Shown: one piece after another, positions 14,816 to 22,240 of the stretch
Numbering within the stretch: the stretch's first letter is position 1
Layout of the letters: every line of letters starts with the position of its first letter
The notes under the pieces: generated by a model
The model's input: the letters and a program-made list of their open reading frames with translations, nothing else
Databases searched by the model: none
Told to the model about the DNA's origin: nothing
Made by a program: the position numbers and the translations under genes
Source of the DNA: Duganella aquatilis
GTDB lineage: Bacteria; Pseudomonadota; Gammaproteobacteria; Burkholderiales; Burkholderiaceae_D
Length of the DNA: 64,000 nt
Direction: 5' to 3'
NCBI RefSeq assembly: GCF_009674565.1
Contig: NZ_WKJL01000001.1
Coordinates: forward strand, 496,001 to 560,000

Positions 14816-15144
14816 GCCCGTGCTCCCGCTGCGCGGCGCGCAATGGTGACCGACATCGGATGCGGCTTGCCGCGGTACGCCGGGCCGGCGACCTGTCCGA
14901 CGTACGGCGTGGGCGGCGCGATGGCTGCGCGCGCCGCGATGGTGATGTGATAGGTCAGGTCGACCAGGTATGCATGACCAGCGTCCACCAAGTCGTGGAA
15001 GTGCTCGCGACACACCTTCTCGACCTTGTCGTCCTCGATGTCGAATTCGAGCTTTTCACAGATTTGGTAGAAGGTGCCGGGCCCAGCGACGAGCTGGCGC
15101 AGCATCGCGTGTGCGAGGCTGGTCGAGTGCGGGAGCTTCCTCAT
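14812..15144 (-). CDS. Phage protein with possible winged-helix fold
   Basis: A 110-residue protein. Residues 1-60 (SLAHAMLRQLVAGPGTFYQI, then a CEKLEFDIEDDKVEKVC segment) look like a helix-turn-helix or winged-helix domain, and the C-terminal part is Pro/Ala-rich. It is coupled by 4-base overlaps on both sides, upstream to the gene at 15141 and downstream to the methyltransferase. It may regulate the methyltransferase, but that is inferred from position only. Confidence 0.55.
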   Translation of the reverse strand: MRKLPHSTSLAHAMLRQLVAGPGTFYQICEKLEFDIEDDKVEKVCREHFHDLVDAGHAYLVDLTYHITIAARAAIAPPTPYVGQVAGPAYRGKPHPMSVTIARRAAGARA

Positions 15145-15347
15145 GGCTGGCCAGCCTTTCCGTCAGTCAGATCGACCGTCATGCGCAGCTTGCGGCGCGC
15201 GCGGTACTCCGCAGCGCTGGTAGTGGCGTTCTTTTCAGCGATGTGCTCACGGTCTTTTTCGCGCCATTCGCGGGCCGCGAGTGTGACTTTCTCCTCCGGC
15301 GTGCCAGTCTGTGCTGGCGCCGGTCCTTGCTGTAAAATGGCTGGCAT
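15141..15347 (-). CDS. Small charged phage protein (68 aa)
   Basis: Starts MPAILQQGPAPAQTG with an AGAGGAA ribosome site. A long helix rich in Arg, Lys and Glu follows (about 15-60). The C-terminus overlaps the next gene by 4 bases. It could be a nucleic-acid-binding or scaffold peptide. No known domain. Confidence 0.55.
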   Translation of the reverse strand: MPAILQQGPAPAQTGTPEEKVTLAAREWREKDREHIAEKNATTSAAEYRARRKLRMTVDLTDGKAGQP

Positions 15348-15370
15348 GTAATTCCTCTTGTAGGTGATCG

Positions 15371-15394
15371 GGCCGCGCTGCAACGCGGCCTTTT
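15371..15394 (+). terminator. GC hairpin with T-run on the plus strand
   Basis: Stem GGCCGCG/CGCGGCC with a 6-base loop, followed on the plus strand by TTTT. The surrounding genes run on the minus strand, so it would stop antisense transcription, or act as a structure just upstream of the gene at 15347. Confidence 0.35.
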
Positions 15395-15520
15395 CTATTT
15401 CTGCTGTTGAGCGGCGGCTTCGCGCGCCAGGCGCTCGTAATGCTCCCGAGCCATCACATGGCCCGGCTCAGTCGGCAGCGGCTCGGCGCCCTGCTCTTTT
15501 TTCTGGTGTTGCTGGGTCAT
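15395..15520 (-). CDS. Tiny phage protein (41 aa)
   Basis: A 41-residue frame starting MTQQHQKKEQG and ending in an Ala/Gln-rich helix with an MAREHYERLAREAAA segment. It begins 3 bases after the stop of the upstream HTH gene and ends just before the hairpin at 15371. Composition and tight packing support it as a real gene. Function unknown. Confidence 0.5.
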   Translation of the reverse strand: MTQQHQKKEQGAEPLPTEPGHVMAREHYERLAREAAAQQQK

Positions 15521-15523
15521 CGA

Positions 15524-15763
15524 TTACTGTGCCTTCCCGGCCAGACCGGCACGGATGTCAGCCACGGCGAAGTTGAATTTCTCGTGCGCCTTCAGGATCA
15601 TGCTGTCGCCGAACGGCAGCTTGCGGTGGCGGATCTTGCTGATCACGGGTGGCGCCACTTCGAAAGCACGCGCCAGCTCCGCATCATTCTTCAGTTTCAG
15701 TTTGTCGATCAGGGTGTCCAGCAGCGCTGGCGCACCAGGTTGTGCTTGTGCAGTCAATGACAT
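15524..15763 (-). CDS. Cro/CII-like helix-turn-helix regulator
   Basis: A 79-residue protein with an HTH (LKLKNDAELARAFEVAPPVI, then SKIRHRKLPFG). Start 15763 is chosen because GGAG lies 6 bases upstream; ATG 15775 has no site. Similar short regulators are common in Burkholderiales prophages, from memory. It heads the block of methyltransferase and accessory genes, so it may control the middle of the leftward arm. Confidence 0.6.
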   Translation of the reverse strand: MSLTAQAQPGAPALLDTLIDKLKLKNDAELARAFEVAPPVISKIRHRKLPFGDSMILKAHEKFNFAVADIRAGLAGKAQ

Positions 15764-15829
15764 GCAGTTCTCCATCTTTTATGTCGCCGCACGCATCGGG
15801 GCGCGGCATCCCGTTACCGCTCGTTGAGT

Positions 15830-16606
15830 TCAGGGCACCTTGATTCCACATGCCTTCAAAATCGCCGCCTTTGCGTGGGCAGCACCGCCGCCGCGTGCGC
15901 CAGCAGCTGTCTGCAGCGCGCTGGCAATGTCCATCACCTGCCTTGCCGTCGCCTTGCGTTTGCGCAGCTTTGCGGCAATCAACTCCATATCGTGAGCGCC
16001 AACCGCAAGATCAAACATGCCGCGCAGCACCACGCCAGACCAAGCGCAGTCGTCTTCCTTCCACGCCGAAGCGATGCAGTCCATTGCGCGCTTCAACGCC
16101 GCGGGATTCGCGTTTGAATACGAGGTAATGGCGCCAATCGCATTGGTGAACCCCTTACGGAGGCCGCCGGTGCTGACCGCTATACCATATGTATTCATGA
16201 TGGACTGTGCAGCGAGCGCGACAGGATCTCTGGCGACGAGCGCAGCGTCATGTCGTTGTTTGGACGTGGCGTTCTTTTTGCCTTTGCCATTCCCAATTAA
16301 AAAACACTTGGCCTCGCTTTCGCGGGAACCATGCACCACCATCGCTTGGATATGCGTGTAGCCCAGTTGACCGGCCATATGCACGGTGTGTTGTCCGTCG
16401 GTGATCATCATCCGGCCATCGGGGCGCACGGAGACGTTGATCGCCTTCATCGCGCCTGGCTCGAAGTTCTTTGCGTAGCTATTGGCGCGGATCACGTCCA
16501 GTGCGCGCTGATAACCGCCGCTTCCTGAATCAACGTACAGATCGGCGATTGCGACGAGGCGCATCTCGATATCGGGAGCATTCTTTACGGCGAGGTGCTG
16601 TTGCAT
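15830..16606 (-). CDS. ParB-like (DUF6551-type) phage protein
   Basis: A 258-residue protein. Residues 10-90 carry a ParB/sulfiredoxin-like core: YQRAL (32-36), an NFEP motif (47-50) and ITDGQHT (68-74). The rest is helical. In ParB proteins this fold binds CTP and clamps DNA; phage members of this type lack a known role. A TAGGAGAG ribosome site precedes the ATG. Plasmid-like partition is unlikely because no ParA is visible. Confidence 0.65.
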   Translation of the reverse strand: MQQHLAVKNAPDIEMRLVAIADLYVDSGSGGYQRALDVIRANSYAKNFEPGAMKAINVSVRPDGRMMITDGQHTVHMAGQLGYTHIQAMVVHGSRESEAKCFLIGNGKGKKNATSKQRHDAALVARDPVALAAQSIMNTYGIAVSTGGLRKGFTNAIGAITSYSNANPAALKRAMDCIASAWKEDDCAWSGVVLRGMFDLAVGAHDMELIAAKLRKRKATARQVMDIASALQTAAGARGGGAAHAKAAILKACGIKVP

Positions 16607-16692
16607 GGTGGTTCTGCTCTCCTATGGGTTTACAAGAGGATTCACGGTGGCTCCTTTGCATTGGTGGCGTAGGCAACTGGCTGGCCGAGGAT

Positions 16693-16965
16693 TCACATGC
16701 GCATGTGGTGGCGCGGCATGCTGAAGTTCGTCCTGCCCGGCAGCACCATGGCAATGTTCTGGCCACCGACTGGCCATTCCATGCGCGAGCGTGGCGGCTT
16801 ATCATTCTTGTGCTGCTCCACCCAACCACGCGCCAAGTCGCGCAGCTTGCGGCTTTGCGGCACATCAGCGGCGGCGCAGGCCTGGTTGAAATCGCGGTAT
16901 TCGTCCTCGTTGAAAAGCACTTTCGCAACGAGGATGCGAGGTTTGGGCATCTGGGTATGGTTCAT
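16693..16965 (-). CDS. Hypothetical phage protein (90 aa)
   Basis: Starts MNHTQMPKPRILVAKVLFNE with an AGGA site 7 bases upstream. The segment DEYRDFNQACAAADVPQSRK, followed by LRDLARGWVEQ, resembles a ribbon-helix-helix or short helical domain. The C-terminus is Met/His/Arg-rich. Function unknown. Confidence 0.55.
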   Translation of the reverse strand: MNHTQMPKPRILVAKVLFNEDEYRDFNQACAAADVPQSRKLRDLARGWVEQHKNDKPPRSRMEWPVGGQNIAMVLPGRTNFSMPRHHMRM

Positions 16966-17044
16966 GATGTTTTCCTATAAAAGTGATTCAGGCTTTCGGG
17001 TGATGCTGATGATTCAGGTGTTGCAAACTTGGCGGCCGGCGCCG

Positions 17045-17359
17045 TCAGTCAGGCAGGCCGCAAGCAGCGGCGCCGGTGGCTGGCGCGGCGCAAAGAGCGA
17101 AGCGATCGCCCTGCTTCGCCAGCACTTCCAGCAGCGTGTTTTGCTTGCGCAGCTCGGCGAGGATCAGGGTCGGCGTTTCGTCAGCTACCAACTCGACGCT
17201 AGCCATCTCGCCAACCACCGGCGCCGGGCCGCGCACCGCGTCGGCGAACGCCAGCAGCACGGTCGCGGCGGCGCTGGCGACAGCAGCCGGATCAGCGTTG
17301 TCGGCGTCCAGGTTGAATGCGGCAAGCAGCGCGGCGGTGATGGTTTGATGATTGCTCAT
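17045..17359 (-). CDS. Hypothetical Ala-rich phage protein (104 aa)
   Basis: A helical, Ala/Val-rich protein with an AAAGGTAG ribosome site. The segment AELRKQNTLLEVLAKQGDRF near residue 70 could be a coiled coil. No domain recognised. It belongs to the leftward operon a few genes after cro. Confidence 0.55.
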   Translation of the reverse strand: MSNHQTITAALLAAFNLDADNADPAAVASAAATVLLAFADAVRGPAPVVGEMASVELVADETPTLILAELRKQNTLLEVLAKQGDRFALCAAPATGAAACGLPD

Positions 17360-17442
17360 GACTACCTTTCAAAAATTCAGGCGGCAGATTCCAATGCGTT
17401 ACAGTTGCAGTTCTCACACAACAACTTGCAAAGGGATCTCCC

Positions 17443-17712
17443 ATGGACGATTTGCAAAAAATTCATGTGGCCTTAACAGCACAGCGCCTAATTCTTCAAC
17501 ACCTATTCACCCGTTTCTACGAGCACGACCCGGATGCGGAGCGCCAAGCTGCAGCGGCATTTCTTCAGGACGCAGAGTCAGCGACGGTGCAAACCGAGGC
17601 CCTCACATCCCTTCCGACAGATCAGGTTCGGGCGGCAGTGATAGCTCAGATGCAGATGTTCTTTTCGGACATCGAGAGCTACATATCTTCTCGCTCCGAC
17701 CTAGCCGGCTAG
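17443..17712 (+). CDS. Small counter-oriented phage protein (89 aa)
   Basis: An acidic helical protein starting MDDLQKIHVALTAQRLILQH. The stop TAG overlaps the stop of the facing gene at 17709 through a shared CTAG. It stands alone against the leftward operon. A GGGATC stretch serves as a weak ribosome site. No known domain. Confidence 0.5.
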   Translation: MDDLQKIHVALTAQRLILQHLFTRFYEHDPDAERQAAAAFLQDAESATVQTEALTSLPTDQVRAAVIAQMQMFFSDIESYISSRSDLAG

Positions 17713-18005
17713 ATGCGAAGGCCGGCGCCGCTGGTCTCCCGCTTTGCCGTCGCTCCGCCGGAACCGGTGCTCGGCGACTGATTCCGCATCGCCGCCTGGA
17801 TGTTCCAGAGCTTCGCCAATGCGGCTTCGGCTGCAAGCGCCGCCGGCGTCACCTGCTCCAGCAGCACCAAGGTCTTGCGCACCTGGCTGTCATCAACTTC
17901 GATCTTCAGCGGGATGCTGCCGGGCTTTGCCAGCGCGTCCAGTGCGGCGGCCGGCACATACCCGAGCTTCGCCATGAAGGTGTCCAGGTGCTTACGGATG
18001 TTCAT
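17709..18005 (-). CDS. Hypothetical early phage protein downstream of cro
   Basis: A 98-residue protein. Its start overlaps the end of the cro-like gene by 14 bases, so it is co-translated from the repressor-controlled promoter. The position matches lambda cII, but I see no clear HTH. Helical with a Ser/Gly-rich C-terminus. Function unknown. Confidence 0.55.
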   Translation of the reverse strand: MNIRKHLDTFMAKLGYVPAAALDALAKPGSIPLKIEVDDSQVRKTLVLLEQVTPAALAAEAALAKLWNIQAAMRNQSPSTGSGGATAKRETSGAGLRI

Positions 18006-18219
18006 GGGGTTCTCCGGTAGCGGCGGGGCCGTAAATATCTTCGAAGTTCAGGACGTGCCCGCGAGTCGAGGCAAACGCAATTAGCCGCTTTGCCGCGTCA
18101 GGTGGCACTGACTGTCCTCGCTCGTAGTGCGAAATGTTTCCTTGGCTGACGTTCAGCGCCGTCGCGAGGACCTGTTGGGTAACGCCGAGCCGAGCCCGGA
18201 TTCGAGATATCGCATTCAT
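17992..18219 (-). CDS. cro: Cro-like repressor
   Basis: A 75-residue XRE-type HTH protein: IRARLGVTQQVLATALNVSQ, then GNISHYERGQSVPPDAAKRL. It is the first gene of the leftward arm and its ATG lies 8 bases from the -10 of a perfect promoter that carries two operator copies. By analogy with lambda it should bind the same sites as CI and switch off the early promoters. Start 18219 is chosen; an upstream extension to 18318 would cross the promoter. Confidence 0.85.
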   Translation of the reverse strand: MNAISRIRARLGVTQQVLATALNVSQGNISHYERGQSVPPDAAKRLIAFASTRGHVLNFEDIYGPAATGEPHEHP

Positions 18220-18226
18220 ACGAACA

Positions 18227-18265
18227 ATATTAGTCGGACTGCTAGCCAATGTCAACAGTCGGACT
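18227..18265 (-). promoter_or_regulatory. Leftward early promoter with two operators
   Basis: On the minus strand: TTGACA (18255-18250), a 17-base spacer, then TAATAT (18232-18227). Two copies of the near-palindrome AGTCCGACT sit at 18265-18257, one base upstream of the -35, and at 18240-18232, overlapping the spacer and -10. A repressor on either site would block RNA polymerase. It drives cro and the leftward arm. Confidence 0.85.
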
Positions 18266-18267
18266 AA

Positions 18268-18294
18268 TTGAAAGTTATTAGGCTTACTTATATT
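18268..18294 (+). promoter_or_regulatory. cI promoter giving a probable leaderless transcript
   Basis: TTGAAA (18268-18273) and TATATT (18289-18294) with a short 15-base spacer, beginning 3 bases beyond the outer operator. The -10 ends 8 bases before the cI ATG, so the mRNA would begin at or next to the AUG. No ribosome site is visible. Confidence 0.55.
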
Positions 18295-18302
18295 CTCGCA
18301 AT

Positions 18303-19040
18303 ATGCCAGCACAACCACTATCCCCCGAACAGTTAGCCGAAGCCGCCAATCTCAAAGACCTTTTCAAGGAATGGCAGCGCTCGCGCAAAGAGTCCGGCCT
18401 ACCCTCCTCCCAAGAGGCAGCGGCAGATCTACTGGGATTCGGGCAGAGTGCCCTTGCACAGTATTTGAATGGTCGAATTCCACTCAACGTGGATGCCGGC
18501 GCGAAGTTCGCAGTCCTACTGGGGGTTGGTCTCAGCGACTTCAGTCCCTCGTTGTCGGACCAGGCGCTACGGGTTGCAGGTGCAGTAGCGATCACAGACG
18601 ATGACGACCACGCTCCGCCTTCGGTGGCAATTCAAATGGTGACGATTGAGGTGCAGGCCGGCATTGACCGTTTTGTGGCCGAGCCAATCGATGATGGCGG
18701 CAGCAAGCACCATGTGCCGCGCCAATGGCTTGAAGAGAACGACCTCTATCCTAACGCGCTGGTTGCGGTTAAGGTCAAAGGCGATAGCATGCAGCCGCTG
18801 ATGTACGAAGGTGACATCGCGGTGGTGAACACGGCTGATAAGGTGCGCAAGAACGGTGGAGTGTTCGCGATGAATTATGAGGGCCAAGCCGTCATAAAGC
18901 GCCTCCTCTACGAGCGGCGCGATTGGTTCCTGGCGTCCGACAATCCCGAATTCAAACCGGTGCCTTGTCGAGGCTCTGACTGCATCGTAATTGGCCGTGT
19001 AGTTCACTTCACACCAAAGAACTTCCGAGATCGCCTCTAA
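18303..19040 (+). CDS. cI: CI-like repressor with S24 self-cleavage domain
   Basis: A 245-residue protein. Residues 1-80 form an HTH domain (SSQEAAADLLGFGQSALAQY). Residues 110-245 are a LexA/CI-type peptidase domain with a likely A119-G120 cleavage bond, Ser162 in GDSMQP and Lys199 in VIKRLL. It keeps the prophage silent and is cleaved after RecA activation. The missing ribosome site and nearby -10 suggest leaderless translation, as for lambda cI. The same repressor probably also controls the promoter at 23.3 kb. Confidence 0.9.
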   Translation: MPAQPLSPEQLAEAANLKDLFKEWQRSRKESGLPSSQEAAADLLGFGQSALAQYLNGRIPLNVDAGAKFAVLLGVGLSDFSPSLSDQALRVAGAVAITDDDDHAPPSVAIQMVTIEVQAGIDRFVAEPIDDGGSKHHVPRQWLEENDLYPNALVAVKVKGDSMQPLMYEGDIAVVNTADKVRKNGGVFAMNYEGQAVIKRLLYERRDWFLASDNPEFKPVPCRGSDCIVIGRVVHFTPKNFRDRL

Positions 19041-19054
19041 TTTCTGGAGAGTTG

Positions 19055-19546
19055 ATGAAACGAGTTGCCTATATCGCGGCAGTGGCCATGCTTGCTACTT
19101 TGGCTGCTGGAATTGCGGCGTACGCCAATTACGATGAATGGTTCATCCTGCCGAAGGCTCGAAAACTTGTCGCTGACAAACTAAACGACCCGCTCAGTGC
19201 GCAGTTTCGCAATGACCGCCTGATTGCCGAAAACTGGCACTGCGGAGAAGTAAATGGAAAAAATGCGATGGGCGGCTACGTCGGGTTTAGGCGTTTCATC
19301 TCTGGGAGGATCAACAAAGAAGTCTACCTGGAGCGCACTGGCATGGTTGGCGAAGAAACGACCGCTGAGGTGCTACTGCTGGCCGACAAAGTAATAGCAC
19401 GCATGAAGGCCCAGAACGAAATGAAGGCGAGAGACCCCGACTTCAAATACCCGAATGAGTCAGATGCTGATCGCTATGATCGTGCGCGCGGCGAAGTGTT
19501 CGAAGATCACTGGAAGGCTATTTGCGAGGCCAAGAGCATATCATAG
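19055..19546 (+). CDS. Membrane-anchored moron protein
   Basis: A 163-residue protein with an N-terminal membrane helix (MKRVAYIAAVAMLATLAAGI) and an outside domain with NDPLSAQFRNDR, a CGEVNGKN motif and GGYVGFRRF. From memory, similar proteins occur in many phages and in bacterial chromosomes without a known role. It starts 14 bases after cI with a GGAGAG site and is probably expressed in the lysogen. Its last 45 bases belong to an 87-base repeat that recurs at 20166. Confidence 0.65.
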   Translation: MKRVAYIAAVAMLATLAAGIAAYANYDEWFILPKARKLVADKLNDPLSAQFRNDRLIAENWHCGEVNGKNAMGGYVGFRRFISGRINKEVYLERTGMVGEETTAEVLLLADKVIARMKAQNEMKARDPDFKYPNESDADRYDRARGEVFEDHWKAICEAKSIS

Positions 19547-19588
19547 TGATAATTAGATAGTTTTCTAATGGTCAACAAACCATATAAT
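19502..19588 (+). repeat. 87-base repeat, copy A, with -10 element
   Basis: This stretch holds the 3' end of the gene at 19055 and the spacer after it, ending in TATAAT (19583-19588). It aligns without gaps to 20166-20252; by hand count about 65 of 87 bases match and the first 21 are identical. The -10 lies 42 bases before the next gene, so each copy probably supplies a promoter. No good -35 is visible. Confidence 0.65.
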
Positions 19589-19629
19589 TCAACTACGAAA
19601 CGGCACGTCCTTGCCGCAGCAGGAATTAT

Positions 19630-19791
19630 ATGAAAACTATCGTTATCTACCTGTCACTTATCGTATTGATTTCGCTCACCGGCTGTGGCGGTGGGAATGG
19701 TGGCGATGATACCGTTCAGTGCAAGGATGGTTGGATTTCGCACTCGAAGGATAAGCAGGGCGCGTGCTCTTCCCATGGCGGTGTTGCATAA
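19630..19791 (+). CDS. Small DUF3761-type lipoprotein
   Basis: A 53-residue protein: a hydrophobic signal ending in a lipobox LTGC, then a short linker and the DUF3761 signature CKDGW.S.S....GACSSHGGVA. It would be lipid-anchored with the domain facing outward. AGGA precedes the ATG. It is too short for most gene finders. Probably a lysogen-expressed cargo gene; the role of DUF3761 is unknown. Confidence 0.7.
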   Translation: MKTIVIYLSLIVLISLTGCGGGNGGDDTVQCKDGWISHSKDKQGACSSHGGVA

Positions 19792-19849
19792 AAAATAGTC
19801 CGCGCACCATCCGATACGCAACCATATCCCACCTCCGCGAAGGACCGCG

Positions 19850-20161
19850 ATGAGAACTTTGCTCACCACCCTGCTTCTGGCGGCCTCCTTGGTCGCCCCA
19901 GCCTTCGCCCAGCTGGCGCCGCCGGCCAGCGCTCCTACTGTACCCGCTGCGCCGAAGAAAGCCGAACCAAACGAAGCCGACCTGCAGACGCACAACCACT
20001 ACGTGAACAAGGCTGGCCAGGATGTGCACTCGCCGGCGAAGAGCGTCGACGGCAAGGTGCCGGCCGGCGCCAGCGCGAAGTGCCGAGATGGCAGCTACAG
20101 CTTCAGTAAGAGTCGGCGCGGGACGTGTTCGCGGCATGGTGGTGTCGCGGCTTGGTTGTAG
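19850..20161 (+). CDS. Exported DUF3761 protein
   Basis: A 103-residue protein with a signal peptide (MRTLLTTLLLAASLVAPAFA), a Pro/Ala linker and a C-terminal DUF3761 domain (CRDGSYSFSKSRRGTCSRHG). It follows a second DUF3761 gene, so the domain is present twice in a row. GAAGGAC is the ribosome site. Likely periplasmic or secreted. Confidence 0.75.
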   Translation: MRTLLTTLLLAASLVAPAFAQLAPPASAPTVPAAPKKAEPNEADLQTHNHYVNKAGQDVHSPAKSVDGKVPAGASAKCRDGSYSFSKSRRGTCSRHGGVAAWL

Positions 20162-20165
20162 TTTA

Positions 20166-20213
20166 GAAGATCACTGGAAGGCTATTCGCCACGAGCACGC
20201 GACGTCATCGTGA
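20166..20213 (+). pseudogene. 3' remnant of a second copy of the 19055 gene
   Basis: The frame reads EDHWKAIRHEHATSS then stop, matching the end of the intact protein at 19055 (EDHWKAI). Nothing upstream continues the gene; the DUF3761 gene stops 5 bases before it. This points to recombination between cargo cassettes that left only the tail and its downstream promoter-like segment. Confidence 0.6.
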
Positions 20214-20252
20214 CAATTCGTTAGATTTCCAATTATCAATAAATCATATAAT
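20166..20252 (+). repeat. 87-base repeat, copy B, with -10 element
   Basis: Second copy of the stretch at 19502-19588, ending in TATAAT at 20247-20252, 41 bases before the DUF4236 gene. The conserved 3' ends (gene tail plus -10) suggest it works as the upstream control segment of the next cassette. Confidence 0.65.
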
Positions 20253-20292
20253 CGTGATATGCGGCGGTGCCGAAAAGCATTGAGAGGCTAAA

Positions 20293-20613
20293 GTGGGCTT
20301 TCGCTTTCGAAGAACTATCAAGATTCTCCCTGGGGTCAAGGTCAACATCAGCAAGTCAGGCTTCAGCACATCAATCGGCGGCCCGGGCGCCACGGTCAAC
20401 ATAAAGCGCGGCCGAAAAACCAAGACCACTCTCGGAGTACCTGGCACCGGAATTTCACATACGAGCTACTCTGGCGAGGGCGCCTCTCGCGCTCGGCAAT
20501 CGAAAACTGAGAATGTGCGAGATTGCGACCAGCCACAAACAAACTGGCGCGATGTCATTGTCGGCATTGGCTTCCTCGTGCTCATCGGCGTGATTGCCAA
20601 GGCCTGCTCATGA
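20293..20613 (+). CDS. DUF4236 protein with C-terminal membrane helix
   Basis: A 106-residue protein starting at GTG. The N-terminal 55 residues match the DUF4236 pattern (MGFRFRRTIKILPGVKVNIS, then SGFSTSIGGPGATVNIKRG). The last 18 residues are a membrane helix. From memory, the family is common in phages and chromosomes and has no known function. It is in the lysogen-expressed cargo block after the second repeat. Confidence 0.75.
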   Translation: MGFRFRRTIKILPGVKVNISKSGFSTSIGGPGATVNIKRGRKTKTTLGVPGTGISHTSYSGEGASRARQSKTENVRDCDQPQTNWRDVIVGIGFLVLIGVIAKACS

Positions 20614-20715
20614 TGACAAGATGCCCTCGTATTGACGTATTAGGGAGTGGCAAGAAAGGACCCCATTCGCCATCCGATGCAAGGCAAACTCACACCAATC
20701 ATAATTTAAATTCCC

Positions 20716-20934
20716 ATGAGCGAAAAATCTAGCGTAGCTGCAACAATCGAAGGAATCACGGCGATAGGAATCGCTTGGATCGATTTGACGAATTTATTAA
20801 TAAAATCAAACGTTATCAAAAAAGAAGAAATCCAAAAATTGCTTCAAGTTAATATTGAAACCGCGAATGCAAATGACCAGCAAACAGCTCAGAAAATGTT
20901 TGCAGCGCTGAGTGGAGCGCTAACCAATGAGTAA
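20716..20934 (+). CDS. Small hypothetical protein of the cargo block
   Basis: A 72-residue AT-rich gene encoding a helical protein (SSVAATIEGITAIGIAWIDL, later KKEEIQKLLQVNIETANAND). It overlaps the next gene by 8 bases. The lower GC content suggests recent acquisition. No known domain. Confidence 0.55.
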   Translation: MSEKSSVAATIEGITAIGIAWIDLTNLLIKSNVIKKEEIQKLLQVNIETANANDQQTAQKMFAALSGALTNE

Positions 20935-21355
20935 TGTCAAGCAACTAAGAGACTTCAACGCGATTAGGAACGCGGTTTCAGGGGAATCGTTTGACGGTGG
21001 GGACGGAGGTGGCTATGATGGCCGCATGGAAGCCCGCATAGCAAAGCTCGAAGAATTCGCCACCGACGCCAAGGAGCGCTTGGTGAAGATCGAGTCACGC
21101 CTGGAGCAGACGGCTACAAAGTCTGATATTTCCGACCTCAAGGCTGACCTGCACAAGTCCAGCACCGATATTACGCGCTGGATGTTGGCCACGGTGATCT
21201 CGCTGTTCTTGGGGTTTGCAGGCCTGTTCTTCACCATGAGCAACGCGTCGAAGTCTGCGGCAGTGCCGCAGTCGCCTGTGACCGTATATACACAGGCACC
21301 TCCGGCACCTGCGCCTATCGCACCAGCATCCGCTGCTGCGTCGGATCACAAATGA
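20927..21355 (+). CDS. Coiled-coil membrane protein of the cargo block
   Basis: A 142-residue protein with a coiled coil (RMEARIAKLEEFATDAKERL, later DISDLKADLHKSSTDI), one membrane helix (WMLATVISLFLGFAGLFFTM) and a Pro/Ala-rich tail. The chromosomal gene at 41725 has the same outline. It is the last plus-strand gene before a strong terminator, so the cI-cargo transcript probably ends here. Confidence 0.6.
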   Translation: MSNVKQLRDFNAIRNAVSGESFDGGDGGGYDGRMEARIAKLEEFATDAKERLVKIESRLEQTATKSDISDLKADLHKSSTDITRWMLATVISLFLGFAGLFFTMSNASKSAAVPQSPVTVYTQAPPAPAPIAPASAAASDHK

Positions 21356-21356
21356 G

Positions 21357-21382
21357 AAAAGCCCCGCTAGTCGGGGCTTTTT
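21357..21382 (+). terminator. Bidirectional rho-independent terminator after the cI cargo operon
   Basis: A 10-bp stem (AAAAGCCCCG with CGGGGCTTTT) and 5-base loop, followed by T on the plus strand and by T-runs from the stem on the minus strand. It separates the plus-strand cargo genes from the facing rha-like gene. Confidence 0.85.
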
Positions 21383-21431
21383 AACGACCTGAGCAAACCC
21401 GTGCACCAACTGATGCGCAGGCCGGATGGTG

Positions 21432-22025
21432 CTACACCAGCTTGGGCTGCACCTTATCCTTGAGATCCGCAAGCTCCGGATCGATCACCTTCTTTTCGCG
21501 CTTGCGCAGGTTCAGCCCCTTTGCGTGATAGCTACCACGCCGTTTGCTGTCCTTGTCCTCCAGTTCCAACTCCATGCAGCGGTAGCGTAGGCCATCGCGC
21601 TGATTTTTTATGTAGGCGGCCATAGCGTTGAACGCCTTGATATATGCGATCTTGAAGCCGAGCGCCCGCTTGCCTGTGAAGCCCATTGCGAGTAGCGTAA
21701 ATCCATCTCGGCTCATCGCAAACCCGGGCGAAGCGATCGACTCACCCCCGGATGGATTTGGCCGCATCTCAACCGTCGGCTCAAAATTGAGCAGACGGTC
21801 CTCCTCGGGAATCTGGTCAATCAGCGCACGGATATCTCGCATCACGTTTTTGTGGTGCTTGCCGAAGGCCATCGCGACCTGCTGAGAGGTCGTCGTCAAA
21901 CGCTCACCGTCTGCCCTGATGAAGTACAGAAAATTCAGCTCTGGCACGCTTACCCTGGCCATTACCTCGTCTGCATTTCCCCTAGCGGCAGCCGCCAACA
22001 ACTCTTCTGATACTCGATCGTTCAT
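21432..22025 (-). CDS. rha: Rha-family phage regulatory protein
   Basis: A 197-residue protein with the Rha signature: LTTTSQQVAMAFGKHHKNVM followed by an R-D-I stretch, and SRDGFTLLAMGFTGKRAL with F-K-I-A-Y after it. The C-terminal part is basic. Rha proteins act as regulators or antirepressor-like factors in lambdoid phages. AGGAG lies before the ATG. It lies between the two repressor-controlled promoters on the opposite strand to cI and is likely expressed in the lysogen or on stress. Confidence 0.85.
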   Translation of the reverse strand: MNDRVSEELLAAAARGNADEVMARVSVPELNFLYFIRADGERLTTTSQQVAMAFGKHHKNVMRDIRALIDQIPEEDRLLNFEPTVEMRPNPSGGESIASPGFAMSRDGFTLLAMGFTGKRALGFKIAYIKAFNAMAAYIKNQRDGLRYRCMELELEDKDSKRRGSYHAKGLNLRKREKKVIDPELADLKDKVQPKLV

Positions 22026-22198
22026 GCCCTACTCCTATGTGGTTGGATTGAGGATGCGCTTGCTTACGTCAATACATACATCGTTGAAGTTGCCGTAGGC
22101 GCATTCCCGCATCCATCGCGGCAAACCAGAGCAGGCCCAAGGCTATCACGAGAAGCTGTCTGGCATAAGGTCTTGTCAGGCCGCGTGAAGTGACTGAA

Positions 22199-22222
22199 CA
22201 AAAAAAGCCGCCCCCAGGCGGC
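22199..22222 (-). terminator. Terminator after the PEP-CTERM gene
   Basis: A 6-bp stem GCCGCC/GGCGGC with a 4-base loop, followed on the minus strand by at least six T. It lies 19 bases after the stop of the PEP-CTERM gene, making that gene a self-contained unit. Confidence 0.8.
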
Positions 22223-22240
22223 CTCGCGAAGCGCTGTGCT

